Notes: a model not told the origin generated them from the letters alone. Counted from the first letter of the stretch, positions 1 through 9,610 are shown. The stretch: DNA of 64,000 nucleotides from VAZQ01 sp035693615 (GCA_035693615.1 DASSGH010000159.1:31412-95411), one strand, 5' to 3'. Made by a program: numbers and translations.

Positions 1-1623
1 GACGCGGCCGACTGGGCCGGCCGGCCCGTCATCGGCATCATCAACACCTGGAGCGAGATCAACGCCTGCCACGCGCACCTGCGCGCGCGGGCGGAGGACG
101 TCAAGCGCGGCGTGCTGCAGGCCGGCGGCTTTCCTATCGAGCTGCCGGCGATGTCGCTGGCGGAGCCGTTCGTCAAGCCTTCGACCATGCTCTACCGCAA
201 TTTCCTCGCCATGGAGGCGGAAGAGCTGCTGCGGAGCCATCCCCTCGATGGCGCGGTGCTGCTTGGCGGCTGCGACAAGACCACGCCCGGTCTGATCATG
301 GGTGCCATCAGCATGGGCATACCGGCGGTCTACGTGCCGGCCGGCCCGATGCTGCGCGGCAATTGGCGCGGTGAGTATCTCGGCTCGGGCTCCGACGTGT
401 GGAAATACTGGACCGAGAAGCGCGCCGGTCGCATCAGCGAAGAGCAGTGGAGCGAGATGGAGAGCGGCATCGCCCGCTCGTTCGGCACCTGCATGGTCAT
501 GGGCACGGCAGCGACCATGATGGCGATCGCGGAAGCGCTCGGGCTGACGCTACCCGGCGCCTCCTCGATCCCGGCGGCCGATTCGGGCCATCCGCGCATG
601 TGCGCCTTAGCCGGCCGCCGCATCGTCGACATGGTGTGGGAGGACCTCGCCGTCGAGCGCATCCTCACTCCCGCCGCCTTCGACAACGCCATCAAGGTGC
701 ACATGGCGATGGGCGGCTCGACGAATGCCATCATTCATGTGATCGCGATGGCACGCCGGGCAGGCGTTCCGCTCGACATTGAGCGCTTCGATCGAATTTC
801 GCGGGAGATCCCCGTTCTCGCCAATGTCCGGCCGTCGGGAAAATACCTGATGGAGGATTTCTTCTATGCCGGCGGATTGCGTGCGCTGATGTTGGAACTC
901 AAGGACCGGCTCGATCTCTCCGTTCTGACGGTGACCGGGAAGACGCTCGGCGAGAACATCGCCGGCGCGGAAGTCTATCTGCGCGACGTCATCCATCCGC
1001 TCGCCGATCCGATATATCCGCAGGGCGCAACGGCCGTGCTGACCGGCAATCTCGCCCCGCGCGGCTGCGTGATGAAGCCAGCGGCGGCGGATCAACGCTT
1101 CCTCAAGCATCGCGGGCCCGCGCTCGCGTTCGAGGATTACAATCACATGGCGCGCGAGAGCGAGCGCGATGATCTCGCGGTTACGGCCGACCACGTCCTC
1201 GTACTCAAGAACGCTGGGCCCAAGGGCGGGCCCGGCATGCCGGAATGGGGCATGCTCCCGATTCCGAAAAAACTCGTGCAAGCAGGGGTACGCGACATGG
1301 TGCGCATCTCGGACGGACGCATGAGCGGGACGAGCTACGGCGCCTGCATCCTGCATGTTTCGCCGGAGAGCTTCGTCGGCGGGCCCCTGGCGTTCGTAGA
1401 GACCGGCGACCTCATCGAGGTGGACGTGTCGGCGCGTCGCATCCATTTGCACGTCGGCGAGGAAGAGCTCAACCGCCGCCGCGCGGCATGGAAGCAGCCT
1501 GCGCCGCGCTACGTGCGCGGCTACGGCGCGATGTTCTCCGCCCATATCGGTCAGGCCGACGAAGGCTGCGATTTCGATTTCCTCGTCGGCAGGGGCCAGA
1601 TTCCCGAGCCGGAAATCCACTGA
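1..1623 (+). CDS. IlvD/Edd-family sugar-acid or dihydroxy-acid dehydratase (5' truncated)
   Basis: The reading frame is already open at base 1, so the first residues lie outside the window; 540 residues are visible against about 570-600 for the family. The family dehydrates dihydroxy acids or aldonic acids to 2-keto acids using an Fe-S cluster and Mg2+. Visible signatures are INTWSEINACHAHL at the start, GGCDKTTPG near residue 92 (cluster cysteine), FGTCMVMGTA near 162 and GDGRMSG-type RISDGRMSGTSYG near 435. The aligned features resemble L-arabinonate/xylonate dehydratases more than IlvD of branched-chain synthesis, but the substrate cannot be fixed. It is followed after 26 bp by a luciferase-like oxidoreductase and then VOC and MBL-fold genes, which suggests a catabolic operon. 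Confidence 0.85.
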   Translation, partial: DAADWAGRPVIGIINTWSEINACHAHLRARAEDVKRGVLQAGGFPIELPAMSLAEPFVKPSTMLYRNFLAMEAEELLRSHPLDGAVLLGGCDKTTPGLIMGAISMGIPAVYVPAGPMLRGNWRGEYLGSGSDVWKYWTEKRAGRISEEQWSEMESGIARSFGTCMVMGTAATMMAIAEALGLTLPGASSIPAADSGHPRMCALAGRRIVDMVWEDLAVERILTPAAFDNAIKVHMAMGGSTNAIIHVIAMARRAGVPLDIERFDRISREIPVLANVRPSGKYLMEDFFYAGGLRALMLELKDRLDLSVLTVTGKTLGENIAGAEVYLRDVIHPLADPIYPQGATAVLTGNLAPRGCVMKPAAADQRFLKHRGPALAFEDYNHMARESERDDLAVTADHVLVLKNAGPKGGPGMPEWGMLPIPKKLVQAGVRDMVRISDGRMSGTSYGACILHVSPESFVGGPLAFVETGDLIEVDVSARRIHLHVGEEELNRRRAAWKQPAPRYVRGYGAMFSAHIGQADEGCDFDFLVGRGQIPEPEIH

Positions 1624-1649
1624 CCCCCTCTCGGCGCCCCGAGGCCGCA

Positions 1650-2693
1650 ATGAAGATCGGACTCTTCGACCACGTGGAGCACGGCAACCGGCCGCTTGCG
1701 ACCTTATTCGACGAGCGTCTCGCCTTCGCCAAGGCGGCCGATGACGCCGGCATCTACTGCCTACACGTGGCGGAGCATCACGCGACGCCCCTCAATATGG
1801 TGCCGGTGCCCGGCGTCTATCTCGGCGCGCTGGCGCGCACCACGACACGCATGCGGCTTGGTCCGCTGGTTTACCTCCTCCCGCTCTACTCGCCGCTGCG
1901 CTTGATCGAGGAGATTTGCATTCTCGACCATCTTAGCCACGGCCGCATGGAGGTGGGGATCGGCCGCGGCGTATCGCCGTTCGAGCTCAAGTATCACAAG
2001 ATCGATCACGAGGAATCACGCGCGATCTTCATCGACGCGTTCAATTGCATCAGCGCGGGCTTGACCACGGACGCGCTCAGCTACTCGGGCAAGTATTACC
2101 AGTTCGAAGACGTGCCGATTGCATTGCGGCCGCTGCAGAAGCCGCATCCCCCGTTCTGGTACGGCTCGTCCAACACCACCGGGGCCGCCTGGGCGGGCGA
2201 GCACGGCATGCACTTCTTGAGTCTCGGGCCGACGCCGTTCGCCAAGGCCAACATCGCCGCCTTCAGGGACGCATTGGCAAAGCGCGGCGGCCCGGCCCAG
2301 CCCAAGAACGAATTTCCCGGCGGCACGGCGATCGGCGTGCTGCGCCACATCTTCGTGGCCGAAACCGACACGGAGGCGAAGCGTTTCGGCAAGCCAGCGA
2401 TGGAGCTGCATCTGGCGCATTTGAATTGGCTGCGCGACAGGCACGGCGTCACCGGCTTGGCCTCGCGGCTCAATGTGCCGCGCGGCGCAACATTCGAGGA
2501 TTGCTTGGCCGACGGATCGGCGATCGCCGGGACGCCGCAGCGCGTGCGTGAGGAGATCGAACGGCAGGTGGACGAGCTCGGGGTGAACTACCTGCTTAGC
2601 TACCTATTTCTGGGCGCCATGACGCTCGAGGAGGCGCTGCGCTCGCTCGCTTTGTTTTCGCGCGAAGTGATACCTCGCCTCGCGCAGCTCTGA
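1650..2693 (+). CDS. LLM-class (luciferase-like) flavin-dependent oxidoreductase
   Basis: A 347-residue protein of the bacterial luciferase-like monooxygenase fold. The frame is open further upstream through the preceding gene, but the ATG at 1650 gives the normal family start (MKIGLFDHVEHGN). Family signs are AEHHATP near residue 48, the LGPLVYLLPLYSPLRLIEEICILD strand-helix stretch, DHLSHGRMEVGIGRG near 110 and WYGSSNTTGAAWAGEHG near 170. Such enzymes use FMNH2 or F420 to oxidise small organic substrates. It lies 26 bp after the dehydratase and about 100 bp before a ring-cleavage-type VOC gene, so a joint role in degrading a plant- or soil-derived compound is a reasonable inference; the substrate is unknown. 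Confidence 0.85.
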   Translation: MKIGLFDHVEHGNRPLATLFDERLAFAKAADDAGIYCLHVAEHHATPLNMVPVPGVYLGALARTTTRMRLGPLVYLLPLYSPLRLIEEICILDHLSHGRMEVGIGRGVSPFELKYHKIDHEESRAIFIDAFNCISAGLTTDALSYSGKYYQFEDVPIALRPLQKPHPPFWYGSSNTTGAAWAGEHGMHFLSLGPTPFAKANIAAFRDALAKRGGPAQPKNEFPGGTAIGVLRHIFVAETDTEAKRFGKPAMELHLAHLNWLRDRHGVTGLASRLNVPRGATFEDCLADGSAIAGTPQRVREEIERQVDELGVNYLLSYLFLGAMTLEEALRSLALFSREVIPRLAQL

Positions 2694-2790
2694 TAGGCGT
2701 TTCCCTCAACGCTGCGCCTGTGACCGCTCTGGCCCTTTGGACCGGACTGTGCGAAATTCCCCACCGATCGACGGCAAGAGGTCACAACCC

Positions 2791-3741
2791 ATGACAAACG
2801 GCAGGGTTACGGGCGTTCGCAGTGTCGAGCTCGGCGTTCGCGATCTGCATCAATCGGCGGAGTTCTACACCAAGGTGTGGGCGCTGGAGCCAGTCTCCCC
2901 CGAGGGCGACGGCATGCATTTCCGCGCCACCGGAGGCGAGCATCACGTGCTGACCATTCGGGAGCGGCCCAAGCCGGCGCTCCTGGGGGTACATTTCGCC
3001 GCCAATGACCGCGCGGCGGTCGATGCGCTGTGCGCCAAAGCAAGGAGCTATGGCGTGGACGTCGAGGGCGACCCGGCATCGCTCGATCGCAGCGCCGGCG
3101 GCGGCTACGGCTTTCGCTTTCGCACGCCCGACGGGCTGCCGATGAGCATATCCACGGATCTCGTGGAGCATCCAAGCGTCGTCCTCGATCGCTCGCGGCC
3201 CACCAAGATCAGCCACGTCGTCCTCAACAGCGCACGCACCGATGACCAGGTCCCGTTTTTCATCGACGTGCTCGGCTTCAAGGTCTCCGACAGTACGCAC
3301 ATGATGGAATTCCTGCGCTGCAGCGCGGATCACCACAGCGTGGCAATCTTCCGCAACAACGGACCCTCGCTCAATCACGTGGCCTACGAGCTGCCAAACA
3401 TGGACGGGCTGATGCGCGGCACCGGCCGCGTCAAGCGGAACGGATTCGAAATCGCATGGGGCATTGGACGGCACGGCCCCGGCAGCAACGTGTTCTCGTA
3501 TTTCATCGAACCAAACGGCTTCGTCGCGGAATATACGACCGAGCTGGATCAGCTCGATGATTCCACCCACGTTCCCCAGGGCCCGGACTACTGGCAGAAA
3601 ATGATGCCGATCCCCGACCGTTGGGGAACGGCAGGGGCACCGTCGAACCGCATGCGGGCCGCCATGTCGGGGGCACTCTACCTCGGCGAAGAGGCGGGCG
3701 ACGTGCGCTGCGAGGACATCATCGGCCGCAAGCTCGGCTGA
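2791..3741 (+). CDS. Two-domain VOC protein, extradiol dioxygenase type
   Basis: A 316-residue protein with two tandem vicinal-oxygen-chelate domains (about 8-125 and 138-265), the layout of type I extradiol ring-cleavage dioxygenases. The second domain keeps candidate metal ligands: His in KISHVVLNS, His in SLNHVAYE and Glu in VAEYTTE. This 2-His-1-Glu set is the Fe(II)/Mn(II) site of 2,3-dihydroxybiphenyl or catechol dioxygenases. The start is placed at ATG 2791 because an AAGAGGT ribosome site sits about 9 bases ahead; the open frame reaches back to 2737. It sits in the left-edge catabolic group. Ring cleavage is a likely but unproven role, and the substrate is unknown. Confidence 0.8.
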   Translation: MTNGRVTGVRSVELGVRDLHQSAEFYTKVWALEPVSPEGDGMHFRATGGEHHVLTIRERPKPALLGVHFAANDRAAVDALCAKARSYGVDVEGDPASLDRSAGGGYGFRFRTPDGLPMSISTDLVEHPSVVLDRSRPTKISHVVLNSARTDDQVPFFIDVLGFKVSDSTHMMEFLRCSADHHSVAIFRNNGPSLNHVAYELPNMDGLMRGTGRVKRNGFEIAWGIGRHGPGSNVFSYFIEPNGFVAEYTTELDQLDDSTHVPQGPDYWQKMMPIPDRWGTAGAPSNRMRAAMSGALYLGEEAGDVRCEDIIGRKLG

Positions 3742-3806
3742 CGATCAGCCGAGCGGGCGTCGGCGTGCAATCTCGGCCGCCGCACGCGCGGCCGTGAGTT
3801 GTTTGC

Positions 3807-4721
3807 ATGAGCGCCGACATCCCGTTCGATCGCAGCTTCGAGCTTCCTCCCGAAACAGTGGAGGAGGTCGTGCCGGGCGTGCGGCGGCTGCTCGCCAACA
3901 ACCCCGGGCCATTCACGTTCAAGGGGACCGTCTCCTATATCGTCGGTCGAGGGCAAGTCGCCATCGTCGACCCCGGTCCGCTCGACGAGACCCACGTTGC
4001 CGCGCTCCTCGACGCCGTGCGAGGAGAAGCGGTCACTCACATTTTCGTCACCCACACCCATCGCGATCACTCTCCCGCGGTGGCGCCGATCAAGGGGGCG
4101 ACCGGGGCCTTGGTGCTGGCCGAAGGCGCGCACCGTCCCGCGCGAGCGCTTCACGTCGGCGAGGCCCCGCGCATGGATGCAAGCAACGATACCGAGTTCC
4201 GCCCCGACCGCACGCTTGCCGATGGGGACGTCGTCACCGGCCCGGGTTGGACCATCGAGGCGGTGGCAACGCCCGGCCACACCGCCAACCATATGGCGTT
4301 TGCGCTCAGGGAGGCCGATCTCTTGTTCTCCGGCGATCACGTCATGGCCTGGTCGACGCCGGTGGTCGCGCCGCCGGACGGCGCGATGAGCGACTACATG
4401 GCCTCGCTGCAAAAGCTCGCGCGTCGATCCGAGCCCATCTACCTGCCGGGCCACGGCGGGATGGTGCGCGAGGCCCCGCAGTTCGTGCAGCACTACATCG
4501 CGCACCGGCAAGGCCGCGAGGCGGCGATCATACGGCGCCTTGCCAAGGGCGAAGCCGATATCCCCACCCTCGTGCGCGCGATCTATATCGGGCTCGACCC
4601 GCGGCTCGTGCATGCGGCCGGTCTATCGGTGCTCGCGCATCTCGAGGATTTGGTGGCTCGCGGCCGCGTCCTGACCGAGGGCGAGCCCTCGATCCAAGGC
4701 CGCTACCGCGTGGCATGCTGA
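3807..4721 (+). CDS. MBL-fold metallo-hydrolase (LACTB2-like)
   Basis: A 304-residue metallo-beta-lactamase-fold protein. The zinc motif THTHRDHSP is near residue 78, a second metal histidine lies in ATPGHTANH near 158, and an aspartate in FSGDHVMAW near 177 is the expected bridging residue. The C-terminal 60 residues form a winged-helix-like tail as in LACTB2/RNase-Z-like hydrolases. Members cleave thioesters, lactones, phosphodiesters or RNA, so the substrate cannot be chosen here. It follows the VOC gene by 65 bp on the same strand and may be the last gene of the catabolic group; the next gene is convergent. Confidence 0.85.
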   Translation: MSADIPFDRSFELPPETVEEVVPGVRRLLANNPGPFTFKGTVSYIVGRGQVAIVDPGPLDETHVAALLDAVRGEAVTHIFVTHTHRDHSPAVAPIKGATGALVLAEGAHRPARALHVGEAPRMDASNDTEFRPDRTLADGDVVTGPGWTIEAVATPGHTANHMAFALREADLLFSGDHVMAWSTPVVAPPDGAMSDYMASLQKLARRSEPIYLPGHGGMVREAPQFVQHYIAHRQGREAAIIRRLAKGEADIPTLVRAIYIGLDPRLVHAAGLSVLAHLEDLVARGRVLTEGEPSIQGRYRVAC

Positions 4722-4751
4722 CGCCGGCGCCTCAAGACCAAAGAGCGCGTT

Positions 4752-5597
4752 TCAACTCTTGGTCCTGCCTTTCTTGGAGGGGGATTTTTTCTCCGGCTGC
4801 TGGGCCGGCGGCCGCTCCGGCCTTTGCGCGCGGATGGCGTCTTCGATGTCGTTCATGAGGCCGCGCACGCGCGCGGCATTGGTGCCGAAATCGAACCCGC
4901 CGTAGCGCGATGAAGAGCGCGCATCGATACGCGCGCCGTCGGTCTCGGCGCGCACACGGATTACGACGTCGTCGCGGAATCCCATGATCGGCGTGCGCGC
5001 CACGGCTTCGATGCGCCCTTCGCGGCGGCCGGCCTGCGGCGGGCGCGCGTCGACGACGCGCCACCTGCGCTGGTTTACCACCGCGAGCGCGGCATCGTAG
5101 GCGGCCTGCGCCGTCGCATTGGTCCCGAGCGGTCCCACGTCCGGATAAGCGCTGCGCTGCTGATCGGCGGCATAGAGTCCGGCATAGGTGGTCGGATTGG
5201 CGTCGCGCACCCGCAGCCGCGCCAGCGCTTCGTAGCGCGGCGGATCGATGGGGTCGGTGGTGATGTCGTAGATCCAGGGAAGCCGATAGGCTTTGATCCC
5301 TAAATAGGCCGGATAGGCGAGGAGCGCGAGCGAAACCGCCATCGCCGTCACGGCCGCGCCTAGGCCTGCCAGGCCTTCCATCCAGATCACGACGAAGGCG
5401 GCGAGCGCGAGGACGAGGGCGACGACGGCCAGGGACAGCGCGCCGCCGAAGGTTGCGAGCGCCGGTCGGTTTTCGAGGAGGCCCGAGCGCACGATGATGA
5501 CCGCGAGAAAAGTGGCCAAAAAAGCGAATCCGGCCATGCGCCGCGCCCAAATGGCAAGCCGCGAGGTTGGCTCGGACGGGATGTAGCGGCGGGCCAT
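4752..5597 (-). CDS. DUF1499-domain membrane protein
   Basis: A 281-residue protein with about four hydrophobic segments in the first 110 residues (AGFAFLATFLAVIIVRSG, the SLAVVALVLALAAFVVIW stretch, AVTAMAVSLALLAYPAYLG), followed by a soluble domain of the DUF1499 type: DITTDPIDPPRYEALA, DPYAGLY-like TYAGLYAADQQ, then RIEAVARTPIMGFRDDVVIRV and RSSSRYGGFDFGTNAARV. The C-terminal tail is basic and low in complexity. ATG 5597 was chosen over a GTG nine bases upstream. No enzymatic role is established for the family. The gene ends 30 bp from the convergent MBL-fold gene. Confidence 0.8.
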   Translation of the reverse strand: MARRYIPSEPTSRLAIWARRMAGFAFLATFLAVIIVRSGLLENRPALATFGGALSLAVVALVLALAAFVVIWMEGLAGLGAAVTAMAVSLALLAYPAYLGIKAYRLPWIYDITTDPIDPPRYEALARLRVRDANPTTYAGLYAADQQRSAYPDVGPLGTNATAQAAYDAALAVVNQRRWRVVDARPPQAGRREGRIEAVARTPIMGFRDDVVIRVRAETDGARIDARSSSRYGGFDFGTNAARVRGLMNDIEDAIRAQRPERPPAQQPEKKSPSKKGRTKS

Positions 5598-5778
5598 CGG
5601 TCTCACTCAGCAAGGCGAGCAGACACTGCTCACTTGCGCCACGCAGATGGTCGCATCGAAGGTGGTCATGCGATGGCTTCCTGGAGGAGACCGTGTGATG
5701 GGGAGCCAACATTAGCGCATCGGGCCGAGACAATGCGAGGGCTTGGCGCTCGATGACGCCTGCAGGCGAGAAATTGCT

Positions 5779-7413
5779 TCACTGTGCGGCGGGGCTCGGC
5801 AGTACGAAATCCTTGAACCGCTCGCGCAAGGCGGTCTTCTGGATCTTGCCCGTCGCGGTATGCGGGATGTCGTCGACGAAAATGACTTCGTCGGGCAGCC
5901 ACCACTTGGCAACCTTGCCCTGCATGAACTTCAAGATTTCGTCCCGGCTTGCCGACTGTTCCTTCTTGAGAACCACGATCAGCAGCGGCCGCTCGTCCCA
6001 CTTTGGATGCTTGACGCCGATGACCGCCGCCTCCGCCACTTTGGGATGGCCGACGGCGAGGTTCTCGAGCTCGATCGAGGAAATCCACTCACCGCCGGAT
6101 TTGATCACGTCCTTGGCGCGGTCGGTCACGTGCATATAACCATAGCGGTCGACGGTTGAGACATCTCCGGTGTCGAAGAAACCCTCCTCGTCGAGGACGT
6201 CGCCCGCTTCCTTGTAATAGGCGCGCGCCACGCTCGGTCCTCGCACCTTGAGCCGGCCGGAGGTCTTGCCGTCCCAACTCAGGCGTCTGCCGGCATCATC
6301 GGTGATTTTCATCTCAACCATGAACGGCGTTTGCCCCTGTTTCTGCTGAATGTCGAGCCGCGCGTCCCCGGCGAGACCCGCGTATTCGGGTTTGAGGGTG
6401 CAGGCCGTGCCAAGCGGGCTCATTTCGGTCATGCCCCAGGCGTGGATCACCTCGACCCCGTAGACGTCTTGGAAGGTCTTGGCCATGGCGCGCGGGCAGG
6501 CGGAGCCGCCGATGACGACTTTTTTGAGGTGGGGCAGCTTGCCGCCCGTGGCTTCGAGGTGCTGCAGCAGCATGAGCCACACCGTCGGCACCGCGGCCGT
6601 AGAGGTCACCTTGTAGCGGTTGAGCAATTCGAAGAGCGAGGCTCCATCGAGCTTGGCACCCGGCATGACCAACGCGGCGCCCGCCATCGGCGCCGCGAAC
6701 ATCATCGCCCAGCAGTTCGCGTGGAACATGGGCACGACCGGCATCACCACATCGCGGGACGAATAGCCCTTCATATCCGCGCCATTCGCCATGAGGCCGT
6801 GCAGGACATTAGAACGATGCGAATACAGGACGCCCTTCGGGTCGCCGGTCGTTCCCGAGGTGTAACACATGCCCGCCGCGGTGTTCTCGTCGAACGTTTT
6901 CCAGGCGAAATCGCCGTCGGCTTCGCCGATCCACTCCTCGTAGGGCACGGCATTCTTGAGTGAGGTTTGCGGCATGTGTGCACGGTCGCACAGGAGCACG
7001 TAGCGCTCGATGGTAGGCAGCTTGCCGGCGAGCTGTTCCAACAACGGAACGAACGTCAGATCCGCCAGCATCAGGCGATCCTCGGCGTGATTGACGATCC
7101 AGGTGATCTGATCGGGAAACAGCCGCGGATTGACGGTGTGATAGACGGCGCCGATGCCCATGATGCCGTACCACGCCTCGATATGACGCCACGTGTTCCA
7201 CGCCAACGTCGCCACGCGATCGCCGAGCCGGATACCGGCCTTGTCTAGGCGTTGTGCCAAACGCAGCGCGCGCGCGCGTAGCTCGGCGTAGGTAGTGGTG
7301 TGAAACGGGCCTTCGACCGAGCGCGTGACGATCGTTCGCTCCGGATGGTTGGTTCCGGCATGGTCGATGATGCGATGGCAAAGGAGCGGCCAATCCTGCA
7401 TCAGTCCGAGCAT
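5779..7413 (-). CDS. Acyl-CoA synthetase (AMP-binding, DmdB/medium-long-chain type)
   Basis: A 544-residue ANL-superfamily ligase that would activate a carboxylic acid to its CoA thioester through an acyl-adenylate. The P-loop CYTSGTTGDPKGVLYSH is near residue 185, the A5-type motif HAWGMTEMSPLG near 325, DTGDVSTVDRYGYMHVTDRAKD near 415 and the C-terminal lysine region TATGKIQKTALRE near 520. The N-terminus MLGLMQDWPLLCHRIIDHA is typical of the group annotated as 3-methylmercaptopropionyl-CoA ligase or long-chain fatty acid-CoA ligase. The acid used cannot be told from sequence. It stands alone, with no beta-oxidation genes directly beside it. Confidence 0.88.
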   Translation of the reverse strand: MLGLMQDWPLLCHRIIDHAGTNHPERTIVTRSVEGPFHTTTYAELRARALRLAQRLDKAGIRLGDRVATLAWNTWRHIEAWYGIMGIGAVYHTVNPRLFPDQITWIVNHAEDRLMLADLTFVPLLEQLAGKLPTIERYVLLCDRAHMPQTSLKNAVPYEEWIGEADGDFAWKTFDENTAAGMCYTSGTTGDPKGVLYSHRSNVLHGLMANGADMKGYSSRDVVMPVVPMFHANCWAMMFAAPMAGAALVMPGAKLDGASLFELLNRYKVTSTAAVPTVWLMLLQHLEATGGKLPHLKKVVIGGSACPRAMAKTFQDVYGVEVIHAWGMTEMSPLGTACTLKPEYAGLAGDARLDIQQKQGQTPFMVEMKITDDAGRRLSWDGKTSGRLKVRGPSVARAYYKEAGDVLDEEGFFDTGDVSTVDRYGYMHVTDRAKDVIKSGGEWISSIELENLAVGHPKVAEAAVIGVKHPKWDERPLLIVVLKKEQSASRDEILKFMQGKVAKWWLPDEVIFVDDIPHTATGKIQKTALRERFKDFVLPSPAAQ

Positions 7414-7529
7414 GGGGTTTCCTCACAGTTCTCGTTCTTGCACCAGAGCGCGGGCTCGAGGGCGCGCGGTCCAAGGTTACCGGCAAGTCGCAGCCGCGCA
7501 ACCGGAGAATGAGCGCCCCCGGCTGCCAG

Positions 7530-8663
7530 TCAGCCAAAGCGGCGGAGTGAAAACCGCGCGATGTCATGGGGCGTTGCGCCCGTGGTCGCCAGATCGGCGA
7601 GGATCTCCCCGATCACCGGCGCGAATTTGAAGCCGTGACCGGAGCAGGGCGAAGCGACGATGACATTGGAGGCGCCGGGCAGCCAATCGATCAGGAAATC
7701 GCCGTCCGGAGTCATGGTGTAGAGGCACGTCTTGGCGGCGACGAGGCGGCCGTTCGCCGCCGGAATATGCGCGGCAAGGGCCGCGCGGATCAACGCCTCA
7801 TCGTCCGCCGAGACGGTTTGGTCGTAAGCGTCGGGGTCAACGGTTTCGTTGCGGTGGTGATGCTTGGCGATCTTGATCCCGGCCTGGATGTCTCCGCGCG
7901 GTGGAATGCCGTAGTGCATGCCATGCGGGCTTTCGATGATGAACACTGGAATGCGGCCGGGCAAAAGCGATCGCGCATCGGCCGGAGCGAACCAGGCCAT
8001 CACCTCGCGGGTGACCCGCAGCGGAGCGCCCAGCGCGGGCAGGAAAGACGGCAGCCAAGGACCCACGGTAACGATGGCCGCCCCGGCATCGACGCTACCG
8101 CGGTCCGTGACGATGCGCACGTAGCCCGCGCGCGGCTCGACCGCTCGCACCTGCTCGCCGTTGCGGCTGTGTGCGCCGGCCGCCGTCGCGAGCGCGAGCT
8201 GCGCCGCAACCGCGCACTCCGCCTCGAGCATCCCGCCATCCGGCTGCAGGACGGCGACGTAATCCGACGGCACCCGGAAAGCCGGGAAGCGGCGCATCAG
8301 TTCCGGTGCCGCGATCACCTCGTGGGATAAATCGTGGAGCCGGGCGCTGCTTAGCGTTCCCTTGACCAACGCGCCATCGGGCGGACCGATCTCGGCGATG
8401 CCGGTCACACGCAGAAGCTCACGCCCCGACGCTCTTTCGAGCTCACGCCAGAGGCCGTAAGCGTGCCGCAGCAGCGGCACGTAGGACGGATGCTCGAAGT
8501 ATCCGAGCCGAATGATGCGCGTGCGGCCATGCGAGGAGCCGCGGTCGTGACCGGGAGCATAGCGCTCAATCCCCAGAACCCGCTTGCCTCTGCGCGCCAG
8601 GTGGTGCGCCGCCGCGCTCCCCATGGCGCCGAGGCCGCAGACCACAACATCAAAATGCGCCAT
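7530..8663 (-). CDS. FAD-dependent oxidoreductase of the monomeric sarcosine oxidase / N-methyltryptophan oxidase family
   Basis: A 377-residue DAO-fold oxidase. The dinucleotide-binding motif VVVCGLGAMGSAAAHHLARRG begins at residue 5, followed by the family segment DRGSSHGRTRIIRLGYFEHP (about 40-60). The C-terminal FAD segment contains MTPDGDFLIDWLPG and the cysteine in SPCSGHGFKFAP, the residue that carries FAD covalently in sarcosine oxidases. These enzymes oxidise N-methyl amino acids, giving formaldehyde and H2O2. The frame is open 144 bases further up, but ATG 8663 gives the usual start. It is divergent from the extensin-like gene. Confidence 0.86.
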   Translation of the reverse strand: MAHFDVVVCGLGAMGSAAAHHLARRGKRVLGIERYAPGHDRGSSHGRTRIIRLGYFEHPSYVPLLRHAYGLWRELERASGRELLRVTGIAEIGPPDGALVKGTLSSARLHDLSHEVIAAPELMRRFPAFRVPSDYVAVLQPDGGMLEAECAVAAQLALATAAGAHSRNGEQVRAVEPRAGYVRIVTDRGSVDAGAAIVTVGPWLPSFLPALGAPLRVTREVMAWFAPADARSLLPGRIPVFIIESPHGMHYGIPPRGDIQAGIKIAKHHHRNETVDPDAYDQTVSADDEALIRAALAAHIPAANGRLVAAKTCLYTMTPDGDFLIDWLPGASNVIVASPCSGHGFKFAPVIGEILADLATTGATPHDIARFSLRRFG

Positions 8664-8831
8664 AACGTCGGGCTCGCTATCCTTTCTGCCAACCCCAGCT
8701 ATTGTGATGACGGTTGCAGCACGGTGAAAGGGTTGCGAGGCCGCGAAGGCAGGCCCTTGCGGCCCTCGCGCGCGGCGGGTCGCGAGGGGGTGCGGATTGG
8801 CCGCCATGAGGTCGCAATCCTTGCGGATGTG

Positions 8832-9602
8832 ATGACGGTGAAGCTTCCCGCAGCGCTTGTCCTTCTTGCAGCCGTTTGCAGTGCGACCTGCTGCGGCCTA
8901 TCGGCCGCGCAGGCCGTGCCCTTGCCGCGGCCGCGGCCGGGGCAGACGTCGACGCCGTCGCCGGAGGGCGTGGCCGAGGAGGCGGCCACCCCCTCGGCTT
9001 GCCGGCTACGGCTCACGGCCGAGCTGGCGGTCGCACCCTCGCTGCCGGCGCTGACCGGGCCCGGCGAGTGCAGCGTGGAGGACGCGGTGCGGCTCGAGGC
9101 GGTATGGCTCGCCGACAAGACGCGTGTGGCGGTGACGCCGCCTGCGATCGTTCGCTGCACGTTTGCCGAGGCGATCGTGCGGTGGGTGCGCGAGGACGTG
9201 GCGCCCACCGTGCGCTCCCTCGGAAGCGCACTCAAGAGCATCGATAACTTCGACTCGTATGAATGTCGGGGCCGCAATCGCATCGCCGGCGCGAAACTCT
9301 CCGAGCATGGTAAGGCCAACGCCGTCGATATTCGCGCGCTCAAGCTCGCGAATGGGAAGGTGCTAGAGCTGACAGATCCCCAGGTCGCCAAGGAGTTTCG
9401 CGAACGCCTGCGCAAGAACGCCTGCGCCCGGTTCACCACCGTCCTCGGCCCCGGCTCCGACGGGTACCATGAGAATCATGTGCACGTGGACCTCGCCGAG
9501 CGCGCCAGCGGCCACCGCATTTGCCAATGGGACGTGCGCGAACCTGGCGAGGAAGCCGAGCAGATCCCGCTGCCGCCGCCCCGTCCGGCTGCCGCGCCAT
9601 GA
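8832..9602 (+). CDS. Secreted extensin-like C-terminal domain protein
   Basis: A 256-residue exported protein: signal peptide MTVKLPAALVLLAAVCSATCCGLSAAQA-like in the first 27 residues, a proline-rich linker with PLPRPRPGQTSTPSP, and the extensin-like C-terminal domain common in alphaproteobacteria. That domain shows CRLRLTAELAVAP, GECSVEDAVRL, SYECRGRNRI, SEHGKANAVDI and ENHVHVDLAE, whose His/Asp set resembles D,D-carboxypeptidase/peptidoglycan-binding folds. A cell-wall role is likely. ATG 8832 was chosen because it yields the signal peptide. The stop overlaps the region of the following aminotransferase start, so the two may be translationally coupled. Confidence 0.78.
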   Translation: MTVKLPAALVLLAAVCSATCCGLSAAQAVPLPRPRPGQTSTPSPEGVAEEAATPSACRLRLTAELAVAPSLPALTGPGECSVEDAVRLEAVWLADKTRVAVTPPAIVRCTFAEAIVRWVREDVAPTVRSLGSALKSIDNFDSYECRGRNRIAGAKLSEHGKANAVDIRALKLANGKVLELTDPQVAKEFRERLRKNACARFTTVLGPGSDGYHENHVHVDLAERASGHRICQWDVREPGEEAEQIPLPPPRPAAAP

Positions 9603-9610
9603 GGACAGCC

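Noticed and set aside
607..1650. A 347-codon minus-strand frame opposite the dehydratase
   Set aside because: Mirror frame; the plus-strand protein has clear IlvD/Edd motifs.
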